A stretch of DNA of 64,000 nucleotides from the NCBI RefSeq assembly GCF_900156495.1, contig NZ_FTNT01000014.1:62001-126000 (forward strand), written 5' to 3'. The notes beneath the pieces are model-generated. The model made no database searches. It saw only the letters and a list, made by a program, of their open reading frames with translations, and had not been told where the DNA came from. Below are positions 53,875 through 63,302 of this stretch, one piece after another; position 1 is the stretch's first letter, and each line of letters opens with the position of its first letter. The position numbers and the translations under genes are program-made. The stretch is from Williamsia sterculiae. GTDB lineage: Bacteria > Actinomycetota > Actinomycetes > Mycobacteriales > Mycobacteriaceae.

Positions 53875-55453
53875 GTCATCGGTCGCGATCGGGCGTGCCG
53901 ACGCCGGGTCGTGGTGGTCCCGCTCGGCTCCTCTGCTGGTCGGTGTGATCGCAACGGTGGTGTGCGCCTGGAACAGTGGGCGACCCTCGTTCTGGTACGA
54001 CGAGGCGGCCACCGTGTCCGCGATCAATCGCTCGGTACCCGACATGACCGCTTTGTTGTCCCGGATCGACGTCGTGCACGGCGGGTACTACATGCTGATG
54101 CACGGTTGGTGGCGCCTGACCGGGCACTGGGGCGGTTTCGGCGGATCGGAATTCGCGATGCGGTTGCCGTCGGCGGTGGCGGTCGGGATCGCCGCCGCAC
54201 TGGTGGTGTGCATCGGCCGGACGCTGGTCGCCCTGCGGTTCGGGGTACTGGCCGGCGCGCTCCTGGTCTGTCTGCCGCGGGTGCTCTGGGCCGGTTCGGA
54301 GGCGCGACCGTACGCCGGGTCGATGGCACTGGCCGCGGCCGCGACGTGGCTGGTGCTGCTGGCGGTGCGTCGTGGCGGGTGGTGGTGGGTGTCGTATGCG
54401 GTACTCGCGACGGCGTGCACCGTGTGGTTCCTGCCGTCGGGCACCCTGGTCGCCGCCCACCTCCTCTACGTGCTGCTGACCACGCGACGTCGAAACCGTC
54501 TGTACGGCATGCTGATCGCCGCTGTGATGGTCGCTGCCGCGGTGCTGCCGTTCGCGATGTTCGCGCACCGCCAGGTGGCGCAGATCGCCTGGCTGAGCCC
54601 GTTCTCGACCCAGACCGTGGTCGCATATCTGCAGTTCGAATACGTCGACGGTGCGCCGGTGGCCGGCGTGTTGATCCTGCTGCTGTTGCTCGGAATCGCG
54701 GTGATCGCGCTGTTGGGAACCGTGGGACGGATCGACCGCCGGGCACTGACCCTGGGGCTGGCCTGGGTTGCGGTACCCGCGGTGGTGATACTCGGGTACT
54801 CGTGGTTGGGCAGTCCGACCTATGTGCCGCGGTATCTGTCGTTCACCGCACCCGGGATGGCGCTGGTGATCGCCGTGGCGGTACGTGTCATCGCCCGACA
54901 ATTCACCCGACCCGGTGCGGTGCGGGCGATCTGGCTGCCTGCGGTGGCGGTGCTCGCGCTGGGTGTCGCGGCCGTCCCGGCGTTCGTGGCCCAGCGCAGC
55001 GTCTACGGCAAGGTCGGGGGTACCGACTTCTCCCAGGTCGCCGATTTCGTCGGCCGCCACGCGCGCCCGGGCGACTGCGTCGCCTTCGAACGCACGGCCA
55101 GCTGGAGCCCGGTGTCGGAGCGCGTGGTGAAACAGGCCAAGCCGCGCGATTTCCGGAATGTGCGCGACATCGGGCCGTCGACACCGGCGGCGCGGGCACA
55201 TGTGCTGTGGGATCTCGATCGTCCGGAGACCGATTACGCGGCATGGGCACGGACCTGTTCGGTGATGTGGGTGGTCACCGACGGGGAGCGCGCCACCGGC
55301 TCGGTGTTCCGTCCCGGTGGTTCACCTCCGTGGTACTTCAAGCCGTTCCACTTCGAGAACACCGTGCTCTACCGCGAGCTGGCCGGCGACGGGTTGACGA
55401 TCGTCGGACGCATCGGCTTTCACCGCTCGCAGGTGGTGCGGATGACCCGCTAG
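53861..55453 (+). CDS. GT-C (family 39-like) membrane glycosyltransferase
   Basis: 530 residues from TTG, overlapping the glfT2 end by 14 nt, so expression is coupled. About 10-11 membrane helices. The first extracytoplasmic loop, SFWYDEAATVSAINRSV with VVHGGYYMLMHGWWRLTG, has the acidic motif of GT39-type polyprenyl-phosphate-sugar transferases. EARPYAGSMALAA is also typical. A small C-terminal extracytoplasmic domain follows (from about residue 390). It may transfer mannose or arabinose from decaprenyl-phosphate to a wall glycan or protein. Acceptor unknown. Confidence 0.82.
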   Translation: MTGTESSVAIGRADAGSWWSRSAPLLVGVIATVVCAWNSGRPSFWYDEAATVSAINRSVPDMTALLSRIDVVHGGYYMLMHGWWRLTGHWGGFGGSEFAMRLPSAVAVGIAAALVVCIGRTLVALRFGVLAGALLVCLPRVLWAGSEARPYAGSMALAAAATWLVLLAVRRGGWWWVSYAVLATACTVWFLPSGTLVAAHLLYVLLTTRRRNRLYGMLIAAVMVAAAVLPFAMFAHRQVAQIAWLSPFSTQTVVAYLQFEYVDGAPVAGVLILLLLLGIAVIALLGTVGRIDRRALTLGLAWVAVPAVVILGYSWLGSPTYVPRYLSFTAPGMALVIAVAVRVIARQFTRPGAVRAIWLPAVAVLALGVAAVPAFVAQRSVYGKVGGTDFSQVADFVGRHARPGDCVAFERTASWSPVSERVVKQAKPRDFRNVRDIGPSTPAARAHVLWDLDRPETDYAAWARTCSVMWVVTDGERATGSVFRPGGSPPWYFKPFHFENTVLYRELAGDGLTIVGRIGFHRSQVVRMTR

Positions 55454-55479
55454 CCGGGGTCGACAAGTACGTTCGCAGG

Positions 55480-57045
55480 GTGCACACGCAGAATCCCGGC
55501 GGTCCCGAACTCGTCGCGCGCGTTCGCGCCGCCTACGACGCGGTGAGCGACGAGGCCCGTGCGGAGAAGGTCGCCAAACAGCATGCCCGAGGCAAGCTGA
55601 CCGCCCGCGAACGGATCGCGGCGCTGGGTGGTGATCGGTTCTACGAATTCGGCGGGTTGGCCGGTCCGGGGCCCGCCGCCGACGGGGCCACACCGTTGGT
55701 CGCACCCGGCGACGGGGTGGTCACCGGCATCGTCTACATCGACGGCAGGCCCGCAGTGGTCGCGGCCTTCGACTTCACGGTGCTCGGCGGTAGCAACGGC
55801 GCGACCGGCATGGCCAAACTGGAGCGTTGCGCGGAACGGGCGTTGCTCGACCGTATTCCGCTGATCATGGTGATGGACGGTGGCGGACATCGGATGCAGG
55901 AGGCCTTGGATTCCCGACTGGCGGCTCCCGGGTCGCGACTGTTGCTGCGGTTGACCGACCTGTCCGGCCATGTGCCGCTGATCGCGGCCATGATGGGTCC
56001 CGGGTTCGGGGCACCGGCGAATCTCGCGGCATGCTGCGACTTCGTCCTCGTGGTGCGACAGATCGGGACCATCGGACTGTCGTCGGCACCGCTGGTGAAG
56101 GCGGCGACGGGGGAGGACCTGACCAACGAGCAGATCGGTGGCGCGGACGTGCAGGCCGCGCGCGGTGTGGTGGACCTCGCCGTGGACGACGAGCAGGAGG
56201 CGTTCGACGCCATCCGCCTGTACCTGTCGTACCTGCCGTCGTGGGCCGAGGGCGACCCGATCATCGCCGGTGCCTACGAGCTCGCGTCGGCAGCAGACGA
56301 CTTGGACCTGCTGATACCGGCGGACATGCGTCGGGGATACGACGTGCGCGACGTCGTCGAGGGATTGTGCGACGCAGACACCCTCTTCGAGCTCAAACCC
56401 GATCACGCGCGCAATGTGGTCACCGCACTCGTCCGGGTCGGGGGGCGACCGATGGGCGTGGTGGCCAATCAACCCGTGCACCTGTCGGGCGCGCTCGACA
56501 GCGCGGCGTGTGAGAAGGCGGCGCACTTCGTTGCGGTCTGTGACACCTTCGGTCTGCCGTTGCTGATCCTGATCGACCTGCCCGGTTTCATCATCGGTAC
56601 GCCCGGTGAGCAGACCCAGTTGGTGCGGCGGAGTGCGCGTCTGGGGTACGAGTTGGGCATCGCGACGGTGCCGCGGTTCGTGATCGTGACCAGGAAGGCC
56701 TATGGGGCGGCGTACATCGTGATGGGTGGGGGACGCAGCATCGACGCCGACCTGTCGCTGGCATGGCCCACCGCCGAGATCTGCGCCATCCCGGTGGAGA
56801 GCGCGGTCGACATCGTTTTTCGCGGGGACTACGAGAACGCCGACGACCCGGCGGCGCGCCGCGACGAGCTGATCGGGACGTTCCGCGCCAACATCGACCC
56901 GCTACTCGCCGCCGACGGCTTCGGTGTGGACGACGTGGTGACGCCGTCGGCGACGCGCGGCCTGCTCATCGAGGCTCTCGGGCGGGTGCAGCGCAGACGC
57001 CTACCCCGGGTTCCCGGTAAACGGCGGACGATCTCGCCGATCTGA
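55480..57045 (+). CDS. Acyl-CoA carboxylase carboxyltransferase (beta) subunit
   Basis: 521 residues from GTG 55480. Carboxyltransferase of biotin-dependent acyl-CoA carboxylase. N-terminal half: KQHARGKLTARERIAALGGD, FTVLGGSNGATGMAKLERCA, MVMDGGGHRMQEALD, MMGPGFGAPANLAACCDFV. C-terminal half: LILIDLPGFIIGTPGEQTQL, VTRKAYGAAYIVMGGG. It needs a biotin-carrier alpha subunit, which is not in the window. Substrate chain length is not clear. It is 26 nt after the GT-C gene and converges with glfT1 (9 nt). Confidence 0.92.
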   Translation: MHTQNPGGPELVARVRAAYDAVSDEARAEKVAKQHARGKLTARERIAALGGDRFYEFGGLAGPGPAADGATPLVAPGDGVVTGIVYIDGRPAVVAAFDFTVLGGSNGATGMAKLERCAERALLDRIPLIMVMDGGGHRMQEALDSRLAAPGSRLLLRLTDLSGHVPLIAAMMGPGFGAPANLAACCDFVLVVRQIGTIGLSSAPLVKAATGEDLTNEQIGGADVQAARGVVDLAVDDEQEAFDAIRLYLSYLPSWAEGDPIIAGAYELASAADDLDLLIPADMRRGYDVRDVVEGLCDADTLFELKPDHARNVVTALVRVGGRPMGVVANQPVHLSGALDSAACEKAAHFVAVCDTFGLPLLILIDLPGFIIGTPGEQTQLVRRSARLGYELGIATVPRFVIVTRKAYGAAYIVMGGGRSIDADLSLAWPTAEICAIPVESAVDIVFRGDYENADDPAARRDELIGTFRANIDPLLAADGFGVDDVVTPSATRGLLIEALGRVQRRRLPRVPGKRRTISPI

Positions 57046-57054
57046 GCCCCCGGT

Positions 57055-57954
57055 TCAGGGCGCGTGAAAATGTTCGCGACGCCCGTCGCGACGCAACCGG
57101 ATCCACTCGCGGAACCCGGCGACGTCGCGCTGCTGCACCAGGAAGTACCAGCCGAAGCGTGCGTACTCCTGCGGAAGCAACCGCCGCAGACCGGGCTGGC
57201 TGAGCAGGTAGCCGCGGTTGCGGTAGGTGAAGTGCCGTTTGGTGGCGTTGTCGGGGTACTGGGTGTGCATCCGCCCTCCCAGGATCGGCCGGAACTCGGC
57301 GGACCCGTCGGGATGCAGGTACGCGGTGGTCAGACAGGTGCCGAAGCGCAGACCCGAGCGGACCAGTCGCCGGTGCATCTCCACCTCGTCGCCGCGCATG
57401 AACAGCCGTAGGTCGGGGACACCCACCGCATCGAGGGCGCCGGCCGAGAACAGGGCGCCGTTGAACAGGGACGCGATCCCGGGCAGCAGCTCCTCGTCGG
57501 ATCCGTCGGCGAACAGTTCCGAGCGTCTCCGCCGCCACACGACACCGCGTCGCAAGGGGAAGGCGAGGGTGTCGGGGTCGTCGATGTTGCACACCACCGG
57601 CGACACCTCGGCCAGACCATGGTCACCGGCGCACCGCAGCAGCGTCTCGAGGACGTGCTCGCCCTCGGGTCGGCCGTCGTCGTCCGCGCACCACACCCAG
57701 TCGGCGCCCAGCGCCAACGCGTGCAACATGCCGAGGGCGAAACCGCCTGCGCCACCGAGGTTGCGCCGCGACCCGATGTAGGTGCTCGGTACGGCGGTCG
57801 TGTCGACCATCTCGGCGACCACCCGCTCGTCGGCGTTGTCGACGACCACCAGATGGTCGATGGGCCGGGTCTGCTGACCGAGTACCCGCAGCGACGCGGC
57901 CAAGAGTTCGGCCCGGCGGTGGGTGACCACCACCGCGATCACCTTCTCAGCCAT
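57055..57954 (-). CDS. glfT1: Galactofuranosyltransferase GlfT1
   Basis: 299 residues starting MAEKVIAVVVTHRRAELLAA. GT-A enzyme adding the first two galactofuranose units to the rhamnose-GlcNAc linker. VVVDNADERVV, NLGGAGGFALGML, metal-binding WCADDDGRPEG, and a later MRGDEVEMHRRL acidic motif. Its start overlaps the wzt stop by 8 nt. The gene order wzm-wzt-glfT1 differs from M. tuberculosis, where glfT1 lies between the transporter genes. Confidence 0.95.
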   Translation of the reverse strand: MAEKVIAVVVTHRRAELLAASLRVLGQQTRPIDHLVVVDNADERVVAEMVDTTAVPSTYIGSRRNLGGAGGFALGMLHALALGADWVWCADDDGRPEGEHVLETLLRCAGDHGLAEVSPVVCNIDDPDTLAFPLRRGVVWRRRRSELFADGSDEELLPGIASLFNGALFSAGALDAVGVPDLRLFMRGDEVEMHRRLVRSGLRFGTCLTTAYLHPDGSAEFRPILGGRMHTQYPDNATKRHFTYRNRGYLLSQPGLRRLLPQEYARFGWYFLVQQRDVAGFREWIRLRRDGRREHFHAP

Positions 57955-58795
57955 CGGCCTCGGTGACGGGACGACTGCCCGGCACCACCGGGGTGCCGGT
58001 CTGCTCGGCGGCGATCTCGTCGAGCACGGTCCGGACGTGTTTGGCGGCGTCGGGACCCTCGTAGGCGCCGACCACCTCCTCGATCCCGCCGTCCATCCGG
58101 ACCTGCCCGTGGTCGATCCACAACGCACGGTCGCACAGCTGGGCCAGGAATTCGTTGGAGTGACTGGCGAACACCAGGATCCCTGAGCGTTTGACCAGCT
58201 CCTGCAGTCGGACCCGAGCCTTCTTCATGAACTCCGCGTCCACCGCGCCGATGCCCTCGTCGAGGATGAGGATCTCCGGATCGATACTGGTCACCACGCC
58301 CAGCGCCACTCGCACGCGCATGCCGGTGGAGTAGGTGCGCAGCGGCATGTTCAGGTAGTCGCCCAGTTCGGTGAACTCCGCGATCTCGTCGGTCTTGCGG
58401 AGCATCTCCTTGCGGCTCATCCCGAGGAACATGCCACGGATGACGATGTTCTCGTAGCCGGAGATCTCCGGGTCCATCCCCACCCCGAGGTCGAAGACGG
58501 GGGCCACCCGCCCCTGCACCCGGCAGGATCCGCGGGTGGGTTCGTAAATGCCCGAGAGCACCCGCAGCAGCGTGGACTTACCTGCTCCGTTGTGTCCCAC
58601 CAGGCCCACACGGTCGCCGTGCTGGAGGTGGAGGTCGATGTCCTTGAGGGCTTCGACGACCACCACGTTGGAGGCGTTGGCGCCGATGACGCCGCCGGCC
58701 GCGCCGAGCACGGATTTCTTCAGCGACCGGGTCTTGGCGTCGAAGATGGGGAAGTCGACACAGGCACCCCAGGTGTCGACACGTACGTCACTCAC
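57947..58795 (-). CDS. wzt: Galactan exporter ATPase Wzt (RfbE type)
   Basis: 282 residues. ABC ATPase partner of the galactan-lipid exporter. Walker A GHNGAGKSTLLRVLSGIYEP, an O-antigen-type signature RTYSTGMRVRVALGVVTS, Walker B LILDEGIGAVD, and FASHSNEFLAQLCDRAL. The N-terminal extension (ACVDFPIFDAKTRSLKKSVL) is a feature of polysaccharide-exporting ATPases; no C-terminal sugar-binding domain. It lies 7 nt from wzm. Confidence 0.95.
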   Translation of the reverse strand: MSDVRVDTWGACVDFPIFDAKTRSLKKSVLGAAGGVIGANASNVVVVEALKDIDLHLQHGDRVGLVGHNGAGKSTLLRVLSGIYEPTRGSCRVQGRVAPVFDLGVGMDPEISGYENIVIRGMFLGMSRKEMLRKTDEIAEFTELGDYLNMPLRTYSTGMRVRVALGVVTSIDPEILILDEGIGAVDAEFMKKARVRLQELVKRSGILVFASHSNEFLAQLCDRALWIDHGQVRMDGGIEEVVGAYEGPDAAKHVRTVLDEIAAEQTGTPVVPGSRPVTEADG

Positions 58796-58802
58796 AGTTC
58801 GC

Positions 58803-59681
58803 TCACACCCAATACGTCACTCGGGCACGGTAGTTGCGCATCACGAGCAGCGCGCCGAGCCAACCGACGACGGTGCATGCGATGACGATCCCCCAGTGGT
58901 AGAACTCCACGTGCTCGCCGAGCAGTGGGCCGCGGGTGATCTCCAGATAGTGGAACATCGGGTTGACCTCGACGATGCGGGCGCGGGCCGACTCGGCGCC
59001 GGCGACCTGCTGCAGGCTCTTGGCCGACCAGATGATCGGGGTCATGAAGAACACCAACCGCACCGCGGTGGTGAGCAGCTGTCCGATGTCGCGGAAGCGC
59101 GTGGTGAGGATGCCGAACACCACCGACACCCACACGCTGTTGAGCACCAGCAACGCCATCGCCGGGACGATCAGCAACACGGTCCAGTTGATGGGCTGCG
59201 GGAAGATGGCCAGGATGACCAGGTAGATCACGATGTTGTGCGCGAAGATGATCAACTGCCGCCAGGCCAGCCGGTACACGTGCACCGACAACGGGGTCGG
59301 GATCTGCTTGAGCAACCCCTCGTTGCTGGAGAACACCTCCGCGCCGTCGAGGATCGAGCCCTCGATGAAGCCCCAGAAGATGAACCCCAGCGTGACGTAC
59401 GGCAGGAACGACGCGATGTCCTCGTGGAACAACTGCGAGTACAGCAGGCCCATCGCGACCGCGGTGACACCGGTGGCGATGGTGATCCACAGCGGTCCGA
59501 GCAGCGAACGGCGGTAGCGCTGTTTGATGTCCTGCCAGCCCAGCAGGGCCCACAGCTCACGCTGGCGCAGACCCTCGCCGAGGTCGGCGAGGGCGCGTCG
59601 CATGCTGCGGGAGTCGGACACGGGTGGCGGTGCCGCCACGTCTCCGTCGCGCGCCTCCGCGCCGTCCACTGCTGCTGACAC
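58803..59681 (-). CDS. wzm: Galactan exporter permease Wzm (RfbD type)
   Basis: 292 residues, six membrane helices, ABC-2 permease fold. ELWALLGWQDIKQRYRRSLL is the N-terminal interface helix, and NPMFHYLEITRGPLLG is the typical polysaccharide-exporter motif before the last helices. With Wzt it flips lipid-linked galactan to the outer face, where AftA and the Emb enzymes work. Confidence 0.95.
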   Translation of the reverse strand: MSAAVDGAEARDGDVAAPPPVSDSRSMRRALADLGEGLRQRELWALLGWQDIKQRYRRSLLGPLWITIATGVTAVAMGLLYSQLFHEDIASFLPYVTLGFIFWGFIEGSILDGAEVFSSNEGLLKQIPTPLSVHVYRLAWRQLIIFAHNIVIYLVILAIFPQPINWTVLLIVPAMALLVLNSVWVSVVFGILTTRFRDIGQLLTTAVRLVFFMTPIIWSAKSLQQVAGAESARARIVEVNPMFHYLEITRGPLLGEHVEFYHWGIVIACTVVGWLGALLVMRNYRARVTYWV

Positions 59682-59767
59682 GGGAACCGAGCTTACCGGG
59701 GTGTGCTGTGTGCGCCGGTGCCGCGGTCTCGGCCGCGTCGCTGCGGGACCGCGACGGAGGTGTCAGG

Positions 59768-60352
59768 TCACAGGTACTGACCGGTGCCGGTGACCCCGCC
59801 CGGGTGGGCGCCGGGCCCGGGTGCGCCGTGACCCGGGTCTCCGGCCATGGGCAACTGACCCTGGCGCATCTGCTCGAGTTGGGCGCGGGCCGACATCTGC
59901 TGGGCGAACAGCGCGGTCTGGATGCCGTGGAAGAGGCCCTCGAGCCAGCCGACGAGCTGGGCCTGCGCGATGCGCAGTTCGGCGTCGGACGGGGTGGAGT
60001 CGTCACCGAACGGCAGCGCGAGCCGCTCGAGTTCCTCGCGCAGTTCCGGGGCCAGGCCGTCCTCGAGTTCGCGAATGGACGACTGGTGGATCTCCTTGAG
60101 CCGACTGCGGCTGGCGTCGTCGAGGGGAGCCGCACGCACCTCCTCGAGCAACTGCTTGATCATCGTGCCGATCCGCATCACCTTGGCGGGCTGCTCGACC
60201 ATCTCGGTCACCCCCGGTCCGTTGTCCTTGGTGTCCGGGCCTTTGTCGGGGTCACCGCCCTCTGTTGCCGCGGCCGCGTGCTGCGGAACCAGGATCACCT
60301 GGTCGTCGTCGGGGTGCTGTGCGCCGAAGGGGTGGGGAACCATGTCACCCAT
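59768..60352 (-). CDS. bpa: Bacterial proteasome activator Bpa
   Basis: 194 residues. Ring-forming, ATP-independent activator of the 20S proteasome. Conserved helical core (MRIGTMIKQLLEEVRAAPLD, SSIRELEDGLAPELREELER, QAQLVGWLEGLFHGIQTALF) and the C-terminal GQYL motif that docks into proteasome pockets (ending TGTGQYL). Starts at 60352 (MGDMVPHPF) or 60343; the longer upstream frame overlaps the divergent gene. Homologue of Rv3780, also beside the galactan transporter in M. tuberculosis. Confidence 0.95.
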   Translation of the reverse strand: MGDMVPHPFGAQHPDDDQVILVPQHAAAATEGGDPDKGPDTKDNGPGVTEMVEQPAKVMRIGTMIKQLLEEVRAAPLDDASRSRLKEIHQSSIRELEDGLAPELREELERLALPFGDDSTPSDAELRIAQAQLVGWLEGLFHGIQTALFAQQMSARAQLEQMRQGQLPMAGDPGHGAPGPGAHPGGVTGTGQYL

Positions 60353-60481
60353 TGTCCAGACTCGTCGGACAGACCTCCACCGAACGCGGTGCGCGAGGTC
60401 CGTCGAGGCGGATCGTGGACAGTTCCAGGGTGTGCGCAACTGGCCTGGGTCGCGTCGGTGGATGGGGCTATCGTGTCGGGC

Positions 60482-61678
60482 ATGACCTACGACGTCGCGC
60501 GGGTGCGAGGGCTGTTTCCCTCCCTGGGTGACGGATGGATCCACCTCGACCCCCAGGCCGGGATGCAGATCCCGGATTCGGTGGCCTCGACGGTGTCGAA
60601 GGCGTTTCGGGCACTCGTGTCCGCTCCGGGTGGTGTGTACCCGGCGGCCCGGCAGGCGGCGGCGGTGGTCGACGCCGCACGTCTGGCCGTGGCCGACCTC
60701 GTCGGGGGCGATCCGCGGGGCGTGGTCCTGGGATCCAGCCGTGCCGCGCTCTTCAACTCCTTGGCCGAGGCCCTCAACACAGCCGTGTGGCTGGGTTCCG
60801 AGGTGGTGGTGACGCGGCTCGACGACGAGGCGAACATCGCGCCGTGGGTGCGGGCCGCCGATCGGTTCGGCGCCCGGGTGCGCTGGGCGGAGATCGACAT
60901 CGAGAACGGGCAGCTGCCGTCGTGGCAGTTCGCGGAGTTGGTCGGGACGTCCACGAGTCTGGTGTCGATGACCATGGCGTCCTCCACTCTCGGGACCATG
61001 CCCGACGTCGGTGCGGTGGCCACGGCCATCCACGCGGTGAACGGACTTCTGGTGGTGGACGCGACCAATGCCGCGCCGTACATGCCGCTGGACATCACCG
61101 CGTTGCAGGCCGACGCGGTGGTGGTGTCGGCGGAGCGGTGGGGCGGACCGCAGACCGCGGCGATGGTGTTCCGCAATCCGGAGACGATCAACGGGCTGCG
61201 GTCGTTGTCGGTGGAGCCGGGAGCCCGCGGGCCGGAACGGCTGGAGCCCGAGGCCCATCAGCGGTCGATGCTGGCCGGACTGGTCGCGTCGGTGGAGCAC
61301 CTGGCGTCGTTGGACGAGGCGGCCACGGGCACGCGCCGTCAGCGGTTGGTGGCGTCGATGACCAGCCTCAGCGAATACCTGCAACGGTTGAACCGGTATC
61401 TGCTCAACTCGCTCTGGCAGCTGAGCTCGGTGACCGTGATCGGGACGGGTGAGCGGCGGATTCCCGCGGTGAGTTTCACCGTGGCGGGGGTGAGTGCCGA
61501 CAAGGTGGTGCGGCGACTGGCGGACAACGGGATCTGTGCACTGGCCGACATCCGTAGTCGTGCGCTGGAGGCCATCGGCGTCCCGGACGTCGGTGGTGCG
61601 GTCACCATCGGATTGGGCCCGTATTCGACCCCGTACGACGTGGACCAGTTGGTACGGGCTCTGGGCTCTTTGGGCTGA
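60482..61678 (+). CDS. Cysteine desulfurase-like protein (Rv3778c type) lacking the PLP lysine
   Basis: 398 residues with the aminotransferase class V fold. SMTMASSTLGTMPDVGAVAT and LLVVDATNAAPYMPLDI correspond to the cofactor-binding strands; the Asp that holds the pyridine nitrogen is present. The Schiff-base lysine site reads VVVSAERWGGP, with Arg in place of Lys, and the usual His after the Asp is Tyr. Desulfurase activity is therefore unlikely unless another residue substitutes. Synteny with bpa and the quinone oxidoreductase matches Rv3778c. Role unknown. Confidence 0.82.
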   Translation: MTYDVARVRGLFPSLGDGWIHLDPQAGMQIPDSVASTVSKAFRALVSAPGGVYPAARQAAAVVDAARLAVADLVGGDPRGVVLGSSRAALFNSLAEALNTAVWLGSEVVVTRLDDEANIAPWVRAADRFGARVRWAEIDIENGQLPSWQFAELVGTSTSLVSMTMASSTLGTMPDVGAVATAIHAVNGLLVVDATNAAPYMPLDITALQADAVVVSAERWGGPQTAAMVFRNPETINGLRSLSVEPGARGPERLEPEAHQRSMLAGLVASVEHLASLDEAATGTRRQRLVASMTSLSEYLQRLNRYLLNSLWQLSSVTVIGTGERRIPAVSFTVAGVSADKVVRRLADNGICALADIRSRALEAIGVPDVGGAVTIGLGPYSTPYDVDQLVRALGSLG

Positions 61679-61691
61679 GCGCTCGCGTCCG

Positions 61692-62678
61692 TCAGCGCAC
61701 CAGCAGGATCTTGCCGACGGCGTCGCCGCCGGCGAGGTACTCGTGTGCGGCCGCAGCCTCGGACATGGGGAACGTGGTGCCCACCACGGGAGCGATCTGC
61801 CGCGACTCGATCAGCGGCCAGGCGAGTTCGGTGGTGCGGGCGACCACGTCGGCCTTGCTGTGTGGACCGGTGGTCGGTCGGCCGCGGAGGTTCGTGGCGG
61901 CGAGCGTGCCGCGTATACGGAGCAACTTCCCGAGGTCGATCTCCGCCGTCGCCCCGCCCTGCAGGCCGATGACGACGAGCCTGCCGTCGGGCGCGAGCGC
62001 ATCGACGTTGCGGGACAGGTACTTCGCGCCGACCATGTCGAGGATCACGTCGGCGCCGCCCTTCTCCTGCACGCGTTGTACGAAGTCGTCGTCGGTGTAG
62101 TCGATGAGCACGGTCGCACCGAGACCCGCACAGAGGGTGAGCTTGTCGGCGGTGCGCGCGGTGGTCGCGACGATCGCGCCGCGGGCCCGCGCGAACTGGA
62201 TGCCGAAGGTGCCGATGCCACTGGATCCACCGTGCAGCAGAGCCAGTTCACCGGGTTGCAGGTGAGCGGTCATGTCGAGGTTGGAGACAACGGTGCACGC
62301 GACCTCCGGTAGAGCGGCGGAGTCGACGAGGCCAACCGTCTCGGGTACGTGGAACAGCTGCGTGGTCGGGGCCACCGCGAATTCCGCGTAGCCACCGCCG
62401 CTGAGCAACGCGCAGACCTCGTCACCTACCGACCAGTTATCGACCTGCGGTCCGAGCGCGGCGATGCGTCCGGACACCTCGAGGCCCAGGATGTCGCTGG
62501 CACCGGGTGGTGGCGGATAGTGACCCTGGCGTTGCATCAGGTCGGCGCGGTTGAGGGCGGCCGCCGCGACCTCGATGAGAACCTCACCGGGTCCCGGCTC
62601 GGGCCGTTGCACGGTACTTTCGGTCAGGTTCTCCGGACCGCCGAACTCGTTCAGGGTGATCGCAGACATCTGTGCCAT
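61692..62678 (-). CDS. NAD(P)H quinone oxidoreductase, zinc-free MDR family (PIG3-like)
   Basis: 328 residues (a start three codons later, at MSAITLNEFGG, is possible). ALNRADLMQRQGHYPPPPGA is the PIG3 signature and LLHGGSSGIGTFGIQFARAR the NADPH-binding motif; no zinc ligands. Reduces quinones or other electrophiles. Homologue of Rv3777 by position and sequence type. Divergent from the MarR gene, which might control it. Confidence 0.9.
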   Translation of the reverse strand: MAQMSAITLNEFGGPENLTESTVQRPEPGPGEVLIEVAAAALNRADLMQRQGHYPPPPGASDILGLEVSGRIAALGPQVDNWSVGDEVCALLSGGGYAEFAVAPTTQLFHVPETVGLVDSAALPEVACTVVSNLDMTAHLQPGELALLHGGSSGIGTFGIQFARARGAIVATTARTADKLTLCAGLGATVLIDYTDDDFVQRVQEKGGADVILDMVGAKYLSRNVDALAPDGRLVVIGLQGGATAEIDLGKLLRIRGTLAATNLRGRPTTGPHSKADVVARTTELAWPLIESRQIAPVVGTTFPMSEAAAAHEYLAGGDAVGKILLVR

Positions 62679-62809
62679 GTCTCCATCATGGCGAGGTGGG
62701 GTGGGGGCACGCCACCACAGACCTCGCGCGGGTGTCGGCCGGTCAGACGACTGTGCCCGACCTGCTCAACCCGTACCCTTCACGCACCACACGCGAGGGG
62801 GACGCGCTG

Positions 62810-63289
62810 ATGACGGCTGTCGAGGAGGAGGGCGACGACGTCGCCTGGTCCGATCCGGACACTCTGGAACTGTGGCGAGCCATGGTGGACGGCAGTCAAC
62901 GTGTGATCGGGATGTTGAACCAGGCGATGGTCGACGACGCGGGAATGACCCTGCAGGACTTCCGCATCCTGCTGTTGCTGTCCGAAAGCGGTGACACCCG
63001 GATGTCGGATGTGGCCACGGGGGTGGCGATGGCGAGGAGCACCGTGTCGCGGCAGATCTCCCGGCTCACCGCTGCAGGACTGGTCTGGCAGCTGCCCGAC
63101 ACCCACAACGGCAGGCAACGGTTGGCGCGTATCACCCCGGCCGGGCGAGCGCAGGTGAGTCGGGCTGCGGAGGACCACGCGCGGCGGTTCAGGGAGTTCG
63201 TCGTCGATGGACTCACCCTGCGGCAACGGCAGGCTGTGCTCGGTGCATACCGCAAGGTCGACGAGGGTCTGCGGCGGTCGGTGACGTAG
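62810..63289 (+). CDS. MarR-family transcriptional regulator
   Basis: 159 residues. Winged helix-turn-helix: LQDFRILLLLSESGDTRMSD, then recognition helix MARSTVSRQISRLTAAGLVW and wing DTHNGRQRLARITPAG. N- and C-terminal helices give the dimer interface. It usually represses a neighbouring gene and is released by phenolic or oxidant ligands; the divergent quinone oxidoreductase is the obvious candidate target. Confidence 0.9.
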   Translation: MTAVEEEGDDVAWSDPDTLELWRAMVDGSQRVIGMLNQAMVDDAGMTLQDFRILLLLSESGDTRMSDVATGVAMARSTVSRQISRLTAAGLVWQLPDTHNGRQRLARITPAGRAQVSRAAEDHARRFREFVVDGLTLRQRQAVLGAYRKVDEGLRRSVT

Positions 63290-63302
63290 GCTGACCACCC
63301 AG

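Noticed and set aside
59624..60481. 684-residue version of the desulfurase-like protein
   Set aside because: The extra N-terminal part is the antisense of bpa; the real start is ATG 60482.
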